Shown: positions 19,201 through 28,294 of the stretch, piece after piece
Layout: the number at the start of each line of letters is the position of its first letter
Numbering within the stretch: position 1 is the stretch's first letter
NCBI RefSeq assembly: GCF_016725325.1
Contig: NZ_CP068083.1
Coordinates: 2,232,001-2,296,000 of the forward strand
Length of the DNA: 64,000 nucleotides
Reading direction: 5' to 3'
DNA from: Sphingobacterium spiritivorum
GTDB taxonomy: Bacteria > Bacteroidota > Bacteroidia > Sphingobacteriales > Sphingobacteriaceae
Notes under the pieces: generated by a model
What the model was told of the DNA's origin: nothing
The model's database searches: none
What the model saw: only the letters and a program-made list of their open reading frames with translations
Program-made: the position numbers and the translations under genes

Positions 19201-20208
19201 TTTGGAAGGATAGATCAGGTTAATTCCACCATAATAAGTACCCACCCACATAATTTGTTGCCGATCTCTGTAGATATCATAGATGGAATTCTGGCTCAGG
19301 CTGGCTGGATTATCGATCTGATGTTTGTAAGTCTTTAGCTGCTGGCTTTGCACATGGAGAGCGGTCAATCCTTTAAGAGTACCTATCAAGAGCTGTCCGT
19401 CATCGTCATAAATCAGCTTTCGGATCCGATTGCTGGTTAGTATAGAATTCTTTTCATTCCATTCCTTAAAAGATTGATCTTTTTTATTATATAAAATCAC
19501 TCCTGAATCAAATGTCCCAAACCAAATATGGCCATTGTCTATTAGCATGCTGGTGATATAATCCTTATGCTCTTTGTATACCTTTTGAACAACAGCCGCC
19601 AGCATATGACTTTTCCACCTGGTATCAAATTCATATACAGCATCTATAGAACTGATAAGCACATTTTTAGTTCTATGATCTTGCGTAATTGCTTTTATAT
19701 GTTGTCCTTTTAGAAATTGACGGCATAAGGTATCTTTTTGATGGATGGAGATGAGATTTAATCCTTTGTCGGTTCCGATAAGAATATCCGAATTGTGCAA
19801 TACCCGAATGGTGGTGATATTCGTGCTGGTCAGATTTTGGGTCTGCGGATAAAATTTTCCGACCTCCTGATTATAAATAAAAAGACCGGTTCCTGTGCCA
19901 ATAATAATATTATTATTCGAGTCGACTGCCAGAGCTGTAATATAAGGATTACCCTTAAGATAATTTCCACCTACGTACGATTCAAATTTGACGGCATCAT
20001 ATTTATAAAGCTGAGATCCACCTCCTATCCACATAAATCCGTTCCTGTCCTGGACTATAGTTAGAATAGGCGTTCGGTACAATCCCTTTTTCTGATGGAG
20101 ATGATTGAATTGTATCGGATTCTGAGCGGTACATAAAGTAACACCAACTCCTAAGAGTATACCGCATATAACAAGTATACGAGCAAAGACTTTTTTTGTC
20201 ATTTCCAT
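16264..20208 (-). CDS. Hybrid two-component system regulator (sensor, kinase, receiver and AraC in one chain)
   Basis: A roughly 1314-residue (1320 with an upstream ATG) one-protein two-component system, typical regulator of polysaccharide utilisation loci. In order, numbered from the upstream ATG at 20226: signal/anchor (about 10-33); periplasmic beta-propeller repeats (about 35-680) with recurring WIGTxxGL units; a Y_Y_Y-type domain to about 757; a transmembrane helix (about 764-786); a kinase with phospho-acceptor H812 in YISHEIRTPLT, N box and GTGIGLALSRH; a receiver with phospho-acceptor near residue 1117 in LILSDIMMPG; and a C-terminal AraC-type helix-turn-helix (about 1220-1312). It is divergent from susC and probably activates it on binding an oligosaccharide. 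MEMTKKVF (20208) is the preferred start. Confidence 0.93.
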   Translation of the reverse strand: MEMTKKVFARILVICGILLGVGVTLCTAQNPIQFNHLHQKKGLYRTPILTIVQDRNGFMWIGGGSQLYKYDAVKFESYVGGNYLKGNPYITALAVDSNNNIIIGTGTGLFIYNQEVGKFYPQTQNLTSTNITTIRVLHNSDILIGTDKGLNLISIHQKDTLCRQFLKGQHIKAITQDHRTKNVLISSIDAVYEFDTRWKSHMLAAVVQKVYKEHKDYITSMLIDNGHIWFGTFDSGVILYNKKDQSFKEWNEKNSILTSNRIRKLIYDDDGQLLIGTLKGLTALHVQSQQLKTYKHQIDNPASLSQNSIYDIYRDRQQIMWVGTYYGGINLIYPSKNPFYIYKPMGMTHSISSNIISSLAEDEDGYWVGTEEEGLNFISKSDGSIKTINKELSSNLVKDVFLHNDRIYIGTYNGGFNILNKKTGHVDIFLLDEKRRVNFINNVYAICKDSRDNLWIGTNAGFYLYDESNRKISKTYPEIEKLFVTNILETAHQDLLVSSTSGLYIKRASQDHFSLVEGTKDISIKSLSVEENIAWCASNTGKIIRYDIAKKSISFVPVKNVSTFLSVIKAGNNLWITTQKGLISYNLKTKEEHLLTITDGLPSDEFNENSYLISKDGELFFGTLNGLVRFDPSKIIYNSKKQKVFFTNLRLFNNPVYIGDKTQLLNKEISQVRHLDFRYDQNVFALDFALLNFDRSEKNHFAYKIKELDPDWIYTDIPTATYMNLSPGSYTLLIKGANNDGIWSDVSFLSVTIHPPFWKTWWAYLLYFLTLVAIIYFLNRFLIERALLIKSEKDQYAKINFFSYISHEIRTPLTLIIHPLKQLLKSSAVSQDVQHKLLGIEKNTNRLLSLINELLDFRKIEENTLQLNVYNYGLQTFLVEISNVFTELAQEKDLLFTTQMDNMETDVYFDRIQFEKVIYNLISNAIKYSNIGGEVSIALTQDQKEVEINISNTSLPIPEDSLDKIFEQYFRTTDSQINYDGTGIGLALSRHIVQLHGGNIQVYQQQEVNSYKAKIIFTIKLQKGTEHFQKQNNVNILHKDKIFAVAPFESHNRNPLEEHSNLSILIIEDNPELSNLLVDMLSGLYRVYVSYNGLDGAAKAEEEIPDLILSDIMMPGLSGLDLCSKLKSEPKTSHIPIILLTALGSIDKQIKGLEQGADAYITKPFDRDYVLLTIRNLLTLAEKNRKSFSLDKFIEKRSKNKQQEDELLSKAIKIIIDNLPNENLSVEFLCRELGMSQPVLHKKLKAITNLSLINFIKSVRMNQAAKMLKTGLYSITEVAYEVGFSDRKYFSKEFKKHFGSNPSDYTKEGDSNPS

Positions 20209-20406
20209 GGAGATAAATGTTGTCATAGATTTTTACGGAATCGATGTGCTACTGTAGATTTATGCTGTAAATCTACGTTTTAATGAATTACTACCCCCAT
20301 ATTTTTTAAAAAATACCCCTTCTGCACTAAGGCTGCGTTCTAATTTTGGACTATAAGCCTGGTTATAATGATAACCTATTGACAATTATAAACTAAAACA
20401 ATTTTT

Positions 20407-23400
20407 ATGAATCACATTTACAAATGGCTCGCCCTATTGTGGCTGATCAGTATGTCTGTTATTACATTTGCGCAGCAAAAAGTAACAGTCAAAGGAACGG
20501 TAAAAGATACCCAGGGTCTCGCTTTGGCAGGAGTGACTGTATCTGTAAAAGGTACAAATGTGGCTACATCAACTACCGCTGAAGGGAATTACCAGATCCT
20601 GGTAAACCCAAATGATGTCCTGATCTATAAGTATGTAGGACAAAATGCAGTGGAAGAATCTGTTAACGGACGTGTCCAAATCAACGTAACGCTATCTGGG
20701 TCGGAATCTGTCATAGATGAAGTCGTCGTCGTAGGTTACGGGACACAATCTAAAGCAAAGCTCTTAGGATCTGTAAGTACGGTAGATTCCAAACAGATCG
20801 AAAACAGACCTGTGACGAATGTATCTACCGCTTTGAGCGGTCTGGCTTCTGGTGTGCAAGTGAAACAAAGTACCGGCCGCCCGGGGAGTGACGGTGCTAA
20901 TATCCGGATCAGAGGGGTAGGAACGATGAATAACTCCAGCGCACTTGTCGTTATTGACGGTATTGTCGGAACAATGGATGCGGTGAATCCAAATGATATC
21001 GAAAGTATCTCTATACTGAAAGATGCTTCATCTGCTTCTATATATGGAACACGTTCTGCCAATGGAGTAATCCTGATCACAACTAAAAAAGGTAAAGCAA
21101 ATCAGAAAACGCAGCTTAGCTACTCCGGTATCATGTCCAGAACAACTCCTATGGGTAGCCCGAAATTTGTGTCAGATTATGCAACGCATATGGAGCTGAT
21201 GAATGAGGGAACTTTTAACTCAGGGGTAGCAGCTAAATATGCTCAATCTACTATTGATCTATGGAGAAAAGCTAATGCCGATCCCAATGGTGTATTGGCT
21301 CCTTCCGGATTGCCGAATCATATTGCTTATCCTAATACAGACTGGACAGATTGGATTTATAGTCAAAACTGGATTCAGAGTCATAATATTTCCGCTGTAG
21401 GAGGTTCCGAGACGACGACATATGCTATTTCAGGAAGGCTCTTTGATAATCCCGGTATTATGAAGAATACGGGTGCAAAGAAATATGAACTGAGAACAAA
21501 TATCAGTACGAAGATCGGTGATATGATAACTGTGGGAACGAATACGTTCGCTTCTATAGAAAACAGAGATAAAGCTGCAGTACCTACACTTTATAATTTT
21601 CTGAGACAATCAACACCGGGTGTATACCCGATGTATGATGGCAAATTCGGAGGTGCAGTAGCGAGTGAAGAGTCTGTGCAGTTGAATAACCTTTTACAAT
21701 ATCTGTACGATCCGCGGGGGATGGATAAAGTTTCCAACTTTAACTCCACTCTGTTTGCAAATGTAAACCTGATGAAAGGATTAACGTTTGAAACAAAGCT
21801 AAACTATCAAACCCGTTTCCGTGAAGAAACAGCGAACAGTATGCCTTCGGACAAATATAGTTTTGCGACCAATTCAATTGTTTTTCCGGGTAATACAACA
21901 GCTAACCTGACTTTATCACAATCTTTTAATAAGGACTATACTGTCAATATTGATAATGTATTGCGTTATCAAACGGCTATTGATAAACATAATATCGGAG
22001 CATTGATCGGACATAATGAATTTGAATTCAAGTACTATACATTCTCTGCTACTAAAAAGGGAGTGATAGATCCTACTATTACAAATATTGGTACGGGTAA
22101 TGAAATGTCTGATATTACCGGAAATGAGTATGCATATGGAATGCGTTCATTTTTCGGAAGACTTAATTATGATTATGACGGACGGTATCTGGTTGAATTT
22201 AATCTGAGACGTGATGGCTCTTCCAAATTTGGGAAAGACAGACAATACGGTACATTCCCGTCAGTTGGTCTGGGATGGAATGTTTCCAGAGAACCTTTTA
22301 TGGCAAGAGTTGAACCCTATTTTCAGAATATTAAATTAAGAGGTTCATGGGGTAAGCTGGGTAATGACCGGAATAATGCAGATCCTAATCTTGAAAACTA
22401 CTTTCCTGCAAAAGCTTTCTACGGCAATACGCAATATTCCTTCGGAGGAACGCAGGTCGGAGCTTTGGAGCTTAGCCGTTTCGGTAACTCATTGTTAGGT
22501 TGGGAAGAGACAGAAAATAAAGAAGTAGGTCTGGAGTTTTCTACATTTAAAAATAAAGCATATGTAGAATTGAGTTACTACAACAAACTGACTTCCGGAA
22601 TCCTCATTCCTGAACAATTGCCACTGACAACAGGTACGACCGGAGCTCCGATCGTGAATTCGGCATCTATGAAAAATTCAGGTATAGAACTGAATGTTAT
22701 GTGGAAAGATAAGATTGGCGAAGTACGGTACAATATCGGTGGTAATATCGCCTACAATAAAAGTTCTGTCGAGAAATTAAAGGGACAATTAGTAAGAGGA
22801 TGGTCGGAGGTGAATGGTGTAAATACATATACATCAAATATCGGGAATGTCTCTAATGCTGTCGGAACAAACCAACGCAATCTGGAGGGGCATCTTTTCC
22901 AGGAGTATTTCTTAAGAAAAAGATATAGTGGAGACGGAAGTTATTATAATGGAGACGGATCAGTAAATGTGACTGGTGGTCCCCGCGACGGAATGATCCG
23001 TACAGAAGACGATTACAAATGGGCACAGGCGATGCAGGCCGCAGGATACAAATTTGCTCCGGTCAATGTATTAGGGAAATCACAATTATACTATGGTGAT
23101 TTTATCTATGCGGATCTGAATGGAGATAAGGTATATGGTGATGTAAATGATCAGGATTTTACAAACACATCTAATATTCCGAAGTATGTATATGGTATAA
23201 GTCTTGGTTTTGAATACAAAGGTTTTGATCTGCAGATGATATGGGCCGGAGAAGGGAAATTGCAGTATTACTGGAATGATGAAGGATACAATAACAATAT
23301 TGTCCGGGACGGGAATGCTATTTCACAGCGTATTGCTGAAGATCATTATTTCTACGATCCTGCCAATCCCTCGGATTCCAGAACTAACATCAACGGAAAA

Positions 23401-23679
23401 TTTGCCAGATTGAAATATAATGGTGAAGCGATAAATAACGCTGCAAATGATTTCTATCTATATGATGCCGATTACATCAAGCTTCGCAATCTGCAGATCG
23501 GATACACCTTTAACAATAAACTTACGGAGCGTTTGCGTATCCGGAATCTGAGAGTTTATTTTTCAGGAGAAAACCTGCTGATGTTTACCAAATTCCCGGG
23601 AGCTGACCCTGAGATAGGTGCAGGAGCCAATTATCCTACAATGAAGCAATATGCTTTTGGTCTAAACTTTGGATTTTAA
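20407..23679 (+). CDS. SusC/RagA-type TonB-dependent outer-membrane transporter
   Basis: A 1090-residue outer-membrane transporter that imports oligosaccharides together with the SusD-like lipoprotein next door. There is a signal peptide (1-22), a carboxypeptidase-like regulatory domain (about 24-105), a TonB box/plug beginning near VIDEVVVVGYGTQ with the conserved NxSxALxGxxxGV and GxRSANGVILITTKKGK segments, then the beta-barrel ending in an aromatic residue (FGLNFGF). It is the first gene of the plus-strand locus; 180 bases separate it from the divergent regulator. Substrate specificity cannot be read directly. Confidence 0.95.
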   Translation: MNHIYKWLALLWLISMSVITFAQQKVTVKGTVKDTQGLALAGVTVSVKGTNVATSTTAEGNYQILVNPNDVLIYKYVGQNAVEESVNGRVQINVTLSGSESVIDEVVVVGYGTQSKAKLLGSVSTVDSKQIENRPVTNVSTALSGLASGVQVKQSTGRPGSDGANIRIRGVGTMNNSSALVVIDGIVGTMDAVNPNDIESISILKDASSASIYGTRSANGVILITTKKGKANQKTQLSYSGIMSRTTPMGSPKFVSDYATHMELMNEGTFNSGVAAKYAQSTIDLWRKANADPNGVLAPSGLPNHIAYPNTDWTDWIYSQNWIQSHNISAVGGSETTTYAISGRLFDNPGIMKNTGAKKYELRTNISTKIGDMITVGTNTFASIENRDKAAVPTLYNFLRQSTPGVYPMYDGKFGGAVASEESVQLNNLLQYLYDPRGMDKVSNFNSTLFANVNLMKGLTFETKLNYQTRFREETANSMPSDKYSFATNSIVFPGNTTANLTLSQSFNKDYTVNIDNVLRYQTAIDKHNIGALIGHNEFEFKYYTFSATKKGVIDPTITNIGTGNEMSDITGNEYAYGMRSFFGRLNYDYDGRYLVEFNLRRDGSSKFGKDRQYGTFPSVGLGWNVSREPFMARVEPYFQNIKLRGSWGKLGNDRNNADPNLENYFPAKAFYGNTQYSFGGTQVGALELSRFGNSLLGWEETENKEVGLEFSTFKNKAYVELSYYNKLTSGILIPEQLPLTTGTTGAPIVNSASMKNSGIELNVMWKDKIGEVRYNIGGNIAYNKSSVEKLKGQLVRGWSEVNGVNTYTSNIGNVSNAVGTNQRNLEGHLFQEYFLRKRYSGDGSYYNGDGSVNVTGGPRDGMIRTEDDYKWAQAMQAAGYKFAPVNVLGKSQLYYGDFIYADLNGDKVYGDVNDQDFTNTSNIPKYVYGISLGFEYKGFDLQMIWAGEGKLQYYWNDEGYNNNIVRDGNAISQRIAEDHYFYDPANPSDSRTNINGKFARLKYNGEAINNAANDFYLYDADYIKLRNLQIGYTFNNKLTERLRIRNLRVYFSGENLLMFTKFPGADPEIGAGANYPTMKQYAFGLNFGF

Positions 23680-23681
23680 AA

Positions 23682-25520
23682 ATGAATGTTATGAAATCGA
23701 TAAGGAAATTTGAAATGTTGAAAAATCATTTATTTAATAAACGTAATAAATGGAGTATAATAATCGCATTCGGATTATTAAGTACTGCTACAGGTTGTAA
23801 GAAAGATCTGTTGGATGCAACATCCAACACGCAAGTCCCGGAAGATAAAATGTGGACTACAGATAATTTTACGGATCTAGGTGTCAATGGTGTGTATCAG
23901 GCGTTGAGACAAGGAATCAGTACCGGAGGGACGAATCACAGAGAACTGTATCAATATGACAGGTTATCAAATACACTTATTCCCCGAGATGCTGATCCGC
24001 TATTGAATGCAACCGCCAATCCGTCTACTGCGCTATTCGGAGATGTGTGGAGAGAGTTGTATGAAGGAGTCCACCGGGCAAATGATGCGATATATGGAAT
24101 AACTAATATATCTCCGTCAGCTGCTGAGAAAAAGGCAAAGCTACTGGCCGAAGTAAAATTTTTAAGAGCATTTCATTATTACAGATTGAATCAGTTATAT
24201 CGTGGAGTGCCTATATATGATACACCGATAAGCTATAATGAAGCGACCAAACCAAGGAATACGGAGCAGGAAGTCTGGACTTTTATTCTGAAAGATCTGA
24301 CGGATTGTATTAATGAGCCTAATCTGCCGGCTAAATTCCCCGCAGGAAGCAGTAATTTCGGCCGTATCACAAAATCTGCCGCTTATGCATTACGCGGTAA
24401 AGTGTATATGTATCTGCAGGACTGGGATAAAGCAATTGCCGATTTTCAGGCAGTCAAGGATGCCGGCCATAAGCTGTTTGCAGATTACAAAACATTGTTT
24501 ACTGCTGTCAATGAGAAATCTGACGAGATGATTTTCTCTATTCAGAATATTGCTGTAAACGGATATGGTTCCACGACTCAGTTTTATTTCGGCTCCCGCT
24601 CTGCTTTCGGTTCCAACTGGGACAGTTATCTGGTGAGTCCTGATTTTGTGGATCTGTACGAGAATAAGGATGGCAGTAAATTCAACTGGGATGATATTAT
24701 CGCGGGCTACAACGTAATGGATCCTGCAAAACGTGAAATTTACTTCGTGCGTAATAATGTTCAGCAAGTTGCAACAGCGAATAACAAACCTGCCAAGTAT
24801 AATGATTTGGTCGCAAAGGGATTAGATTTTGGTCAGTATTTGAATAACGGAAATGAGGAGAGACTGAAAAATGCATATGCCAATAGAGATCCTCGTCTGT
24901 CAGCCAATATTATTTTGCCTTATTCTACTTTCGTTGGTATGAATGGAAGTGCTAATCAGACTTTCACGTCCCGATGGCCACATATTGAACAGTTGAATAA
25001 TGTCTTTGATCTGCGAACAGATATAGAGAGTCAGTTTTATTATTTACCCAGAAAGTTTGTGTATGAAGGAGGAGCTCCTCCGATTCCTAACCGTACCTCC
25101 GGAGATATTGATTACCCTGTGATCCGTTATGCTGACGTATTGCTTTTATGGGCAGAAGCGCTTAATGAAAAAGGAGAAACCGGTACTGCAGCAGATAAGG
25201 TAAATGAAGTAAGAGCCAGAGCAGGAGTAGGATTGTTGAACAGCTCGGCTGCTACTACCGTTGCCGGAAAGGATGACTTAAGAGTTCGTATCCAGAATGA
25301 GCGACGCAGAGAGTTGTTTGCGGAAGGCGTAATCTACTTTGATGAGCTTCGTTGGAAAACGTTGAAAACTCAGGTATTTGCTTCTAAAAGCGGAAATAAA
25401 CAACCCTGGGGAGCTGTAGTAAACCCTTATACATATCTGGGAGATCAGTTACTGGTATGGCCAATTCCTGAAACTGAAAGACAACGTAATACAGCGTTGA
25501 CGCAAAATAACGGTTGGTAA
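23682..25520 (+). CDS. SusD/RagB-family glycan-binding lipoprotein
   Basis: A 612-residue outer-membrane lipoprotein forming the lid of the SusC transporter. Cys39 in STATGCKKD is the likely lipidation site after a long basic N-region; MKSIRK (residue 4) or MLKNHL (residue 12) are alternative starts. Typical family segments are AEVKFLRAFHYYRLNQLYRGVPIYD, the TPR-like AYALRGKVYMYLQDWDKAIADF, VIRYADVLLLWAEALNE and ERRRELFAEG. The start lies 2 bases after the susC stop, so the two are cotranscribed. Confidence 0.95.
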   Translation: MNVMKSIRKFEMLKNHLFNKRNKWSIIIAFGLLSTATGCKKDLLDATSNTQVPEDKMWTTDNFTDLGVNGVYQALRQGISTGGTNHRELYQYDRLSNTLIPRDADPLLNATANPSTALFGDVWRELYEGVHRANDAIYGITNISPSAAEKKAKLLAEVKFLRAFHYYRLNQLYRGVPIYDTPISYNEATKPRNTEQEVWTFILKDLTDCINEPNLPAKFPAGSSNFGRITKSAAYALRGKVYMYLQDWDKAIADFQAVKDAGHKLFADYKTLFTAVNEKSDEMIFSIQNIAVNGYGSTTQFYFGSRSAFGSNWDSYLVSPDFVDLYENKDGSKFNWDDIIAGYNVMDPAKREIYFVRNNVQQVATANNKPAKYNDLVAKGLDFGQYLNNGNEERLKNAYANRDPRLSANIILPYSTFVGMNGSANQTFTSRWPHIEQLNNVFDLRTDIESQFYYLPRKFVYEGGAPPIPNRTSGDIDYPVIRYADVLLLWAEALNEKGETGTAADKVNEVRARAGVGLLNSSAATTVAGKDDLRVRIQNERRRELFAEGVIYFDELRWKTLKTQVFASKSGNKQPWGAVVNPYTYLGDQLLVWPIPETERQRNTALTQNNGW

Positions 25521-25535
25521 TAATATAAGTAAAAG

Positions 25536-25571
25536 TCTGAAACACAGATGTTACAATGTCTGTGTTTCAGA
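25536..25571 (+). terminator. Hairpin after susD, terminator or attenuator
   Basis: A 13-base-pair perfect stem (TCTGAAACACAGA and complement) with a 10-base loop, followed by TTTCTCT. Position after the susCD pair suggests partial termination that sets transporter levels above those of the enzymes. Confidence 0.75.
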
Positions 25572-25663
25572 TTTCTCTATCTATTGAAAAACTTGTTTAT
25601 ATTGATATTCCAAATGTCCGTTCATCGGCAGATATCAATTAATCATTAATGTAAACACTAAAA

Positions 25664-26926
25664 ATGAAAAGAAGATCATTATTGCAGTTGCTTGGGGGTA
25701 TAGGGGTTGGAGCAATGATTCCGACAGTGTCCGTAAAGGCAGACAGATCAGTATTGAACATCGCTAAGGAAGGATTAAATGACCGGGAGTACTGGGTTTC
25801 CCTGCTGGATAAGATGGCAGCCCCGATACTGGATAATATCAGTAAACAGCAGTTGCGTAAAAGCATGCCTATGGAAGTGAGTCCCATTTTTGATTCACGG
25901 GATCCGGGTGTAGGTTATCTGGAGGCTTTTGGCCGGCTGATGTCCGGTCTGGCTCCGTGGCTGGCACTTCCGGCAGATAACTCATCAGAAGGAAAACTTA
26001 GAGAGAAAAGAAAAAAACAAGCTTTATTAGGTATTCAATATGGGATGGATCCAAATTCTCCGGATTATTTCACATGGAACACCAAGTCTTCACAGCCGCT
26101 GGTGGATGCAGCATATCTTGTACAGTCTTTCATGCGTGCACCTAAAGCCTTGTGGGAACCTTTGCCAGACAGTACAAAGGCAAATGTGATTAAAGAGCTG
26201 AAAGGCTTAAGACGTATAAAACCAAATGAAAGCAACTGGTTGCTGTTTGCTGCGATGACGGAAACATTTTTATATAAAATAGGTGAAGAATGTGTCCGTG
26301 AAAAGATCGATTATGCCATTCATAAATTTGATCAGGATTGGTATGTCGGTGACGGATGGTATAGTGACGGAGCATCCTTTAGTTTTGATCATTACAATGG
26401 TTATGTTATACATTCCATGTTAGTGGATGTGCTGCGGGAAAATATTCCTGCAGATAAAAAATATCAGACCTTATATGAACGGGCTTATAAACGAATGCAG
26501 CGGTATGCCCATCATCTCGATCGAATGATCTCCCCGGATGGTTATTTTGTAGTTGTAGGACGTTCATCAACGTATAGGAATGCAGCTTTTCAACCCTTGG
26601 CTCAGCTTATCTTAGAGCAAAAATTGCCTGAAGATCTCACTTATGGTCAACTGAGAGCTTCCCTGACGGCTGTTAAGAGGCATGTTTTTGTCGAAGGAAC
26701 TTTCTCTCCAAAGGGCTGGTTAACAATGGGGCTGGTAGGAAACAGGCAAAACAATCTGGCAGATTACTATACTAATGCAGGTAGTATGTATATGGCTTCC
26801 TTATCTTTCCTGCCGCTGGGATTACCTGCCGATCATGAATTCTGGACAACCCCTGCACAGGAGTGGACTTCCCAGAAGGCCTGGAAAGGTGAACCATTCC
26901 CTAAGGATTATCATGTTACATATTAA
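25664..26926 (+). CDS. DUF2264-domain protein, exported
   Basis: A 420-residue protein of the DUF2264 family, frequent in polysaccharide utilisation loci and of uncertain activity. The N-terminus MKRRSLLQLLGGIGVGAM has twin arginines and a hydrophobic core, compatible with Tat or Sec export. The body shows family segments near SPIFDSRDPGVGYLEAFGRLMSGLAPWLALP and, around residues 226-245, WYVGDGWYSDGASFSFDHYN. That last segment resembles the DG-(SF)-x-x-H...YNG pattern of alpha/alpha-barrel polysaccharide lyases (my pattern comparison, not a tested homology). It precedes a GH88 gene by 17 bases. Confidence 0.85.
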   Translation: MKRRSLLQLLGGIGVGAMIPTVSVKADRSVLNIAKEGLNDREYWVSLLDKMAAPILDNISKQQLRKSMPMEVSPIFDSRDPGVGYLEAFGRLMSGLAPWLALPADNSSEGKLREKRKKQALLGIQYGMDPNSPDYFTWNTKSSQPLVDAAYLVQSFMRAPKALWEPLPDSTKANVIKELKGLRRIKPNESNWLLFAAMTETFLYKIGEECVREKIDYAIHKFDQDWYVGDGWYSDGASFSFDHYNGYVIHSMLVDVLRENIPADKKYQTLYERAYKRMQRYAHHLDRMISPDGYFVVVGRSSTYRNAAFQPLAQLILEQKLPEDLTYGQLRASLTAVKRHVFVEGTFSPKGWLTMGLVGNRQNNLADYYTNAGSMYMASLSFLPLGLPADHEFWTTPAQEWTSQKAWKGEPFPKDYHVTY

Positions 26927-26943
26927 AAACGTATTTCTATATT

Positions 26944-28200
26944 ATGAATTTAAAATCAACGCACTTATCCCCTTTATTTTTATTTGTAACACTCGCTCTG
27001 GCGTTTTCAGTTAACGCACAACAACGAAAAGCTCCTACACTTCAATTAACAGAAGCTTTTGTTAATGAACAGCTGCAGGATGCGGCTAAACAGATCAAAT
27101 TTTTAGAATCGAATATTAAAGAATCAGATATTCCTACAACATATAAAGACGGTAAATATGTGAACTGGGGTTCCGGATGGTGGTGTTCCGGATTTTATCC
27201 CGGTACAGCACTTTACCTCTATGAAGGAACACAGGACAAAGCTTTATTAGACATCGGTTTGTCAAAGCTCAAGTATCTGGAGAAAGAAAAGAATAACAAA
27301 ACCACACATGATCTTGGTTTTATGTTGTTCTGTAGTTTTGGTAATGCATTGCGACTTACAGGTGATTCTGCAAAATACAAAGAGATACTGTCTACCGGAG
27401 CGGAGTCTTTGGCAAGTCGTTTTAATCCTGTAACAAAGACCATCCGTTCATGGGATGGTAAGCAGTGGTCATATCCTGTCATTATTGATAATATGATGAA
27501 CCTGGAGTTTTTATCACAGGTTTCAAAAATAACGGGCAATCCTAAATATTTAACCATTGCGGAGACCCACGCCAATACCACCTTGAAAAACCATTTCAGA
27601 AAAGATTACAGCTCCTACCACGTGGTAGACTATAATAAGGAAAGCGGTGAAGTTATTGCCAAGAAAACAGCTCAGGGCGCTTTTGATGAATCGGCATGGG
27701 CTAGAGGACAGGCCTGGGCATTATATGGATATACCATGATGTATCGGGAGACAAAAGATAAAAGTTATCTAAATCAGGCACGTCATATCGCAAAATTTTA
27801 TTTGACTCATCCCAATCTTCCGGCAGATCTTGTACCTTACTGGGATTTTGATCAGAATAAATTACCGGCTGATAGTAAATATATTCCTTATAAAGATCTG
27901 AGAGATGTATCCACAGCGGCAATAGTTGCTTCAGCACTATTAGAACTGAGTACATACACCAAAGCAAAAGAAAGCCGTAATTATATTGCAAAATCCGAAA
28001 AAATGATTCAAAGTCTTTCAGAAGCACCTTACAAAGCAGCGTATAAAGATAATGGCGGATATATCCTGAAGCACAGTGTTGGTTCAATTCCGCATAATAC
28101 AGAAATTGATGTCCCTTTGACTTATGCAGACTATTATTACATAGAAGCATTGATCCGTTACGACCGGTTATTAAAAGGAATGCCTGTCATAAAAGAATAA
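26944..28200 (+). CDS. GH88 unsaturated glucuronyl hydrolase, copy 1
   Basis: A 418-residue exported glycoside hydrolase family 88 protein, which removes 4,5-unsaturated uronic acid from the non-reducing end of oligosaccharides released by polysaccharide lyases. A signal peptide occupies 1-25 (FSVNAQ). Candidate catalytic aspartates are D123 in THDLGFMLFCSFGNA and D182 in IIDNMMNLEFL, matching the two aspartates of characterised enzymes. The WWCSGFYPG active-site segment is intact. It has a close paralogue at 30644-31888 that matches over its whole length. Confidence 0.92.
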   Translation: MNLKSTHLSPLFLFVTLALAFSVNAQQRKAPTLQLTEAFVNEQLQDAAKQIKFLESNIKESDIPTTYKDGKYVNWGSGWWCSGFYPGTALYLYEGTQDKALLDIGLSKLKYLEKEKNNKTTHDLGFMLFCSFGNALRLTGDSAKYKEILSTGAESLASRFNPVTKTIRSWDGKQWSYPVIIDNMMNLEFLSQVSKITGNPKYLTIAETHANTTLKNHFRKDYSSYHVVDYNKESGEVIAKKTAQGAFDESAWARGQAWALYGYTMMYRETKDKSYLNQARHIAKFYLTHPNLPADLVPYWDFDQNKLPADSKYIPYKDLRDVSTAAIVASALLELSTYTKAKESRNYIAKSEKMIQSLSEAPYKAAYKDNGGYILKHSVGSIPHNTEIDVPLTYADYYYIEALIRYDRLLKGMPVIKE

Positions 28201-28217
28201 CACAGATATCCTATTTT

Positions 28218-28260
28218 CTAAGTTACAAAGCTAATCTGCATGATCTGCTTTGTAACTTAG
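28218..28260 (+). terminator. Intercistronic hairpin after GH88 copy 1
   Basis: A 14-base-pair perfect stem (CTAAGTTACAAAGC and complement) with a 15-base loop. No T run follows, so it may be a processing or stabilising hairpin rather than a full terminator. Confidence 0.6.
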
Positions 28261-28294
28261 TTATATAAATAAGCCTATCCAAATAAACCATTTT

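Noticed and set aside
27701..28150. A 149-codon minus-strand open frame in GH88 copy 1
   Set aside because: Antisense to a conserved enzyme; an equivalent shadow occurs in copy 2, as expected from shared codons.
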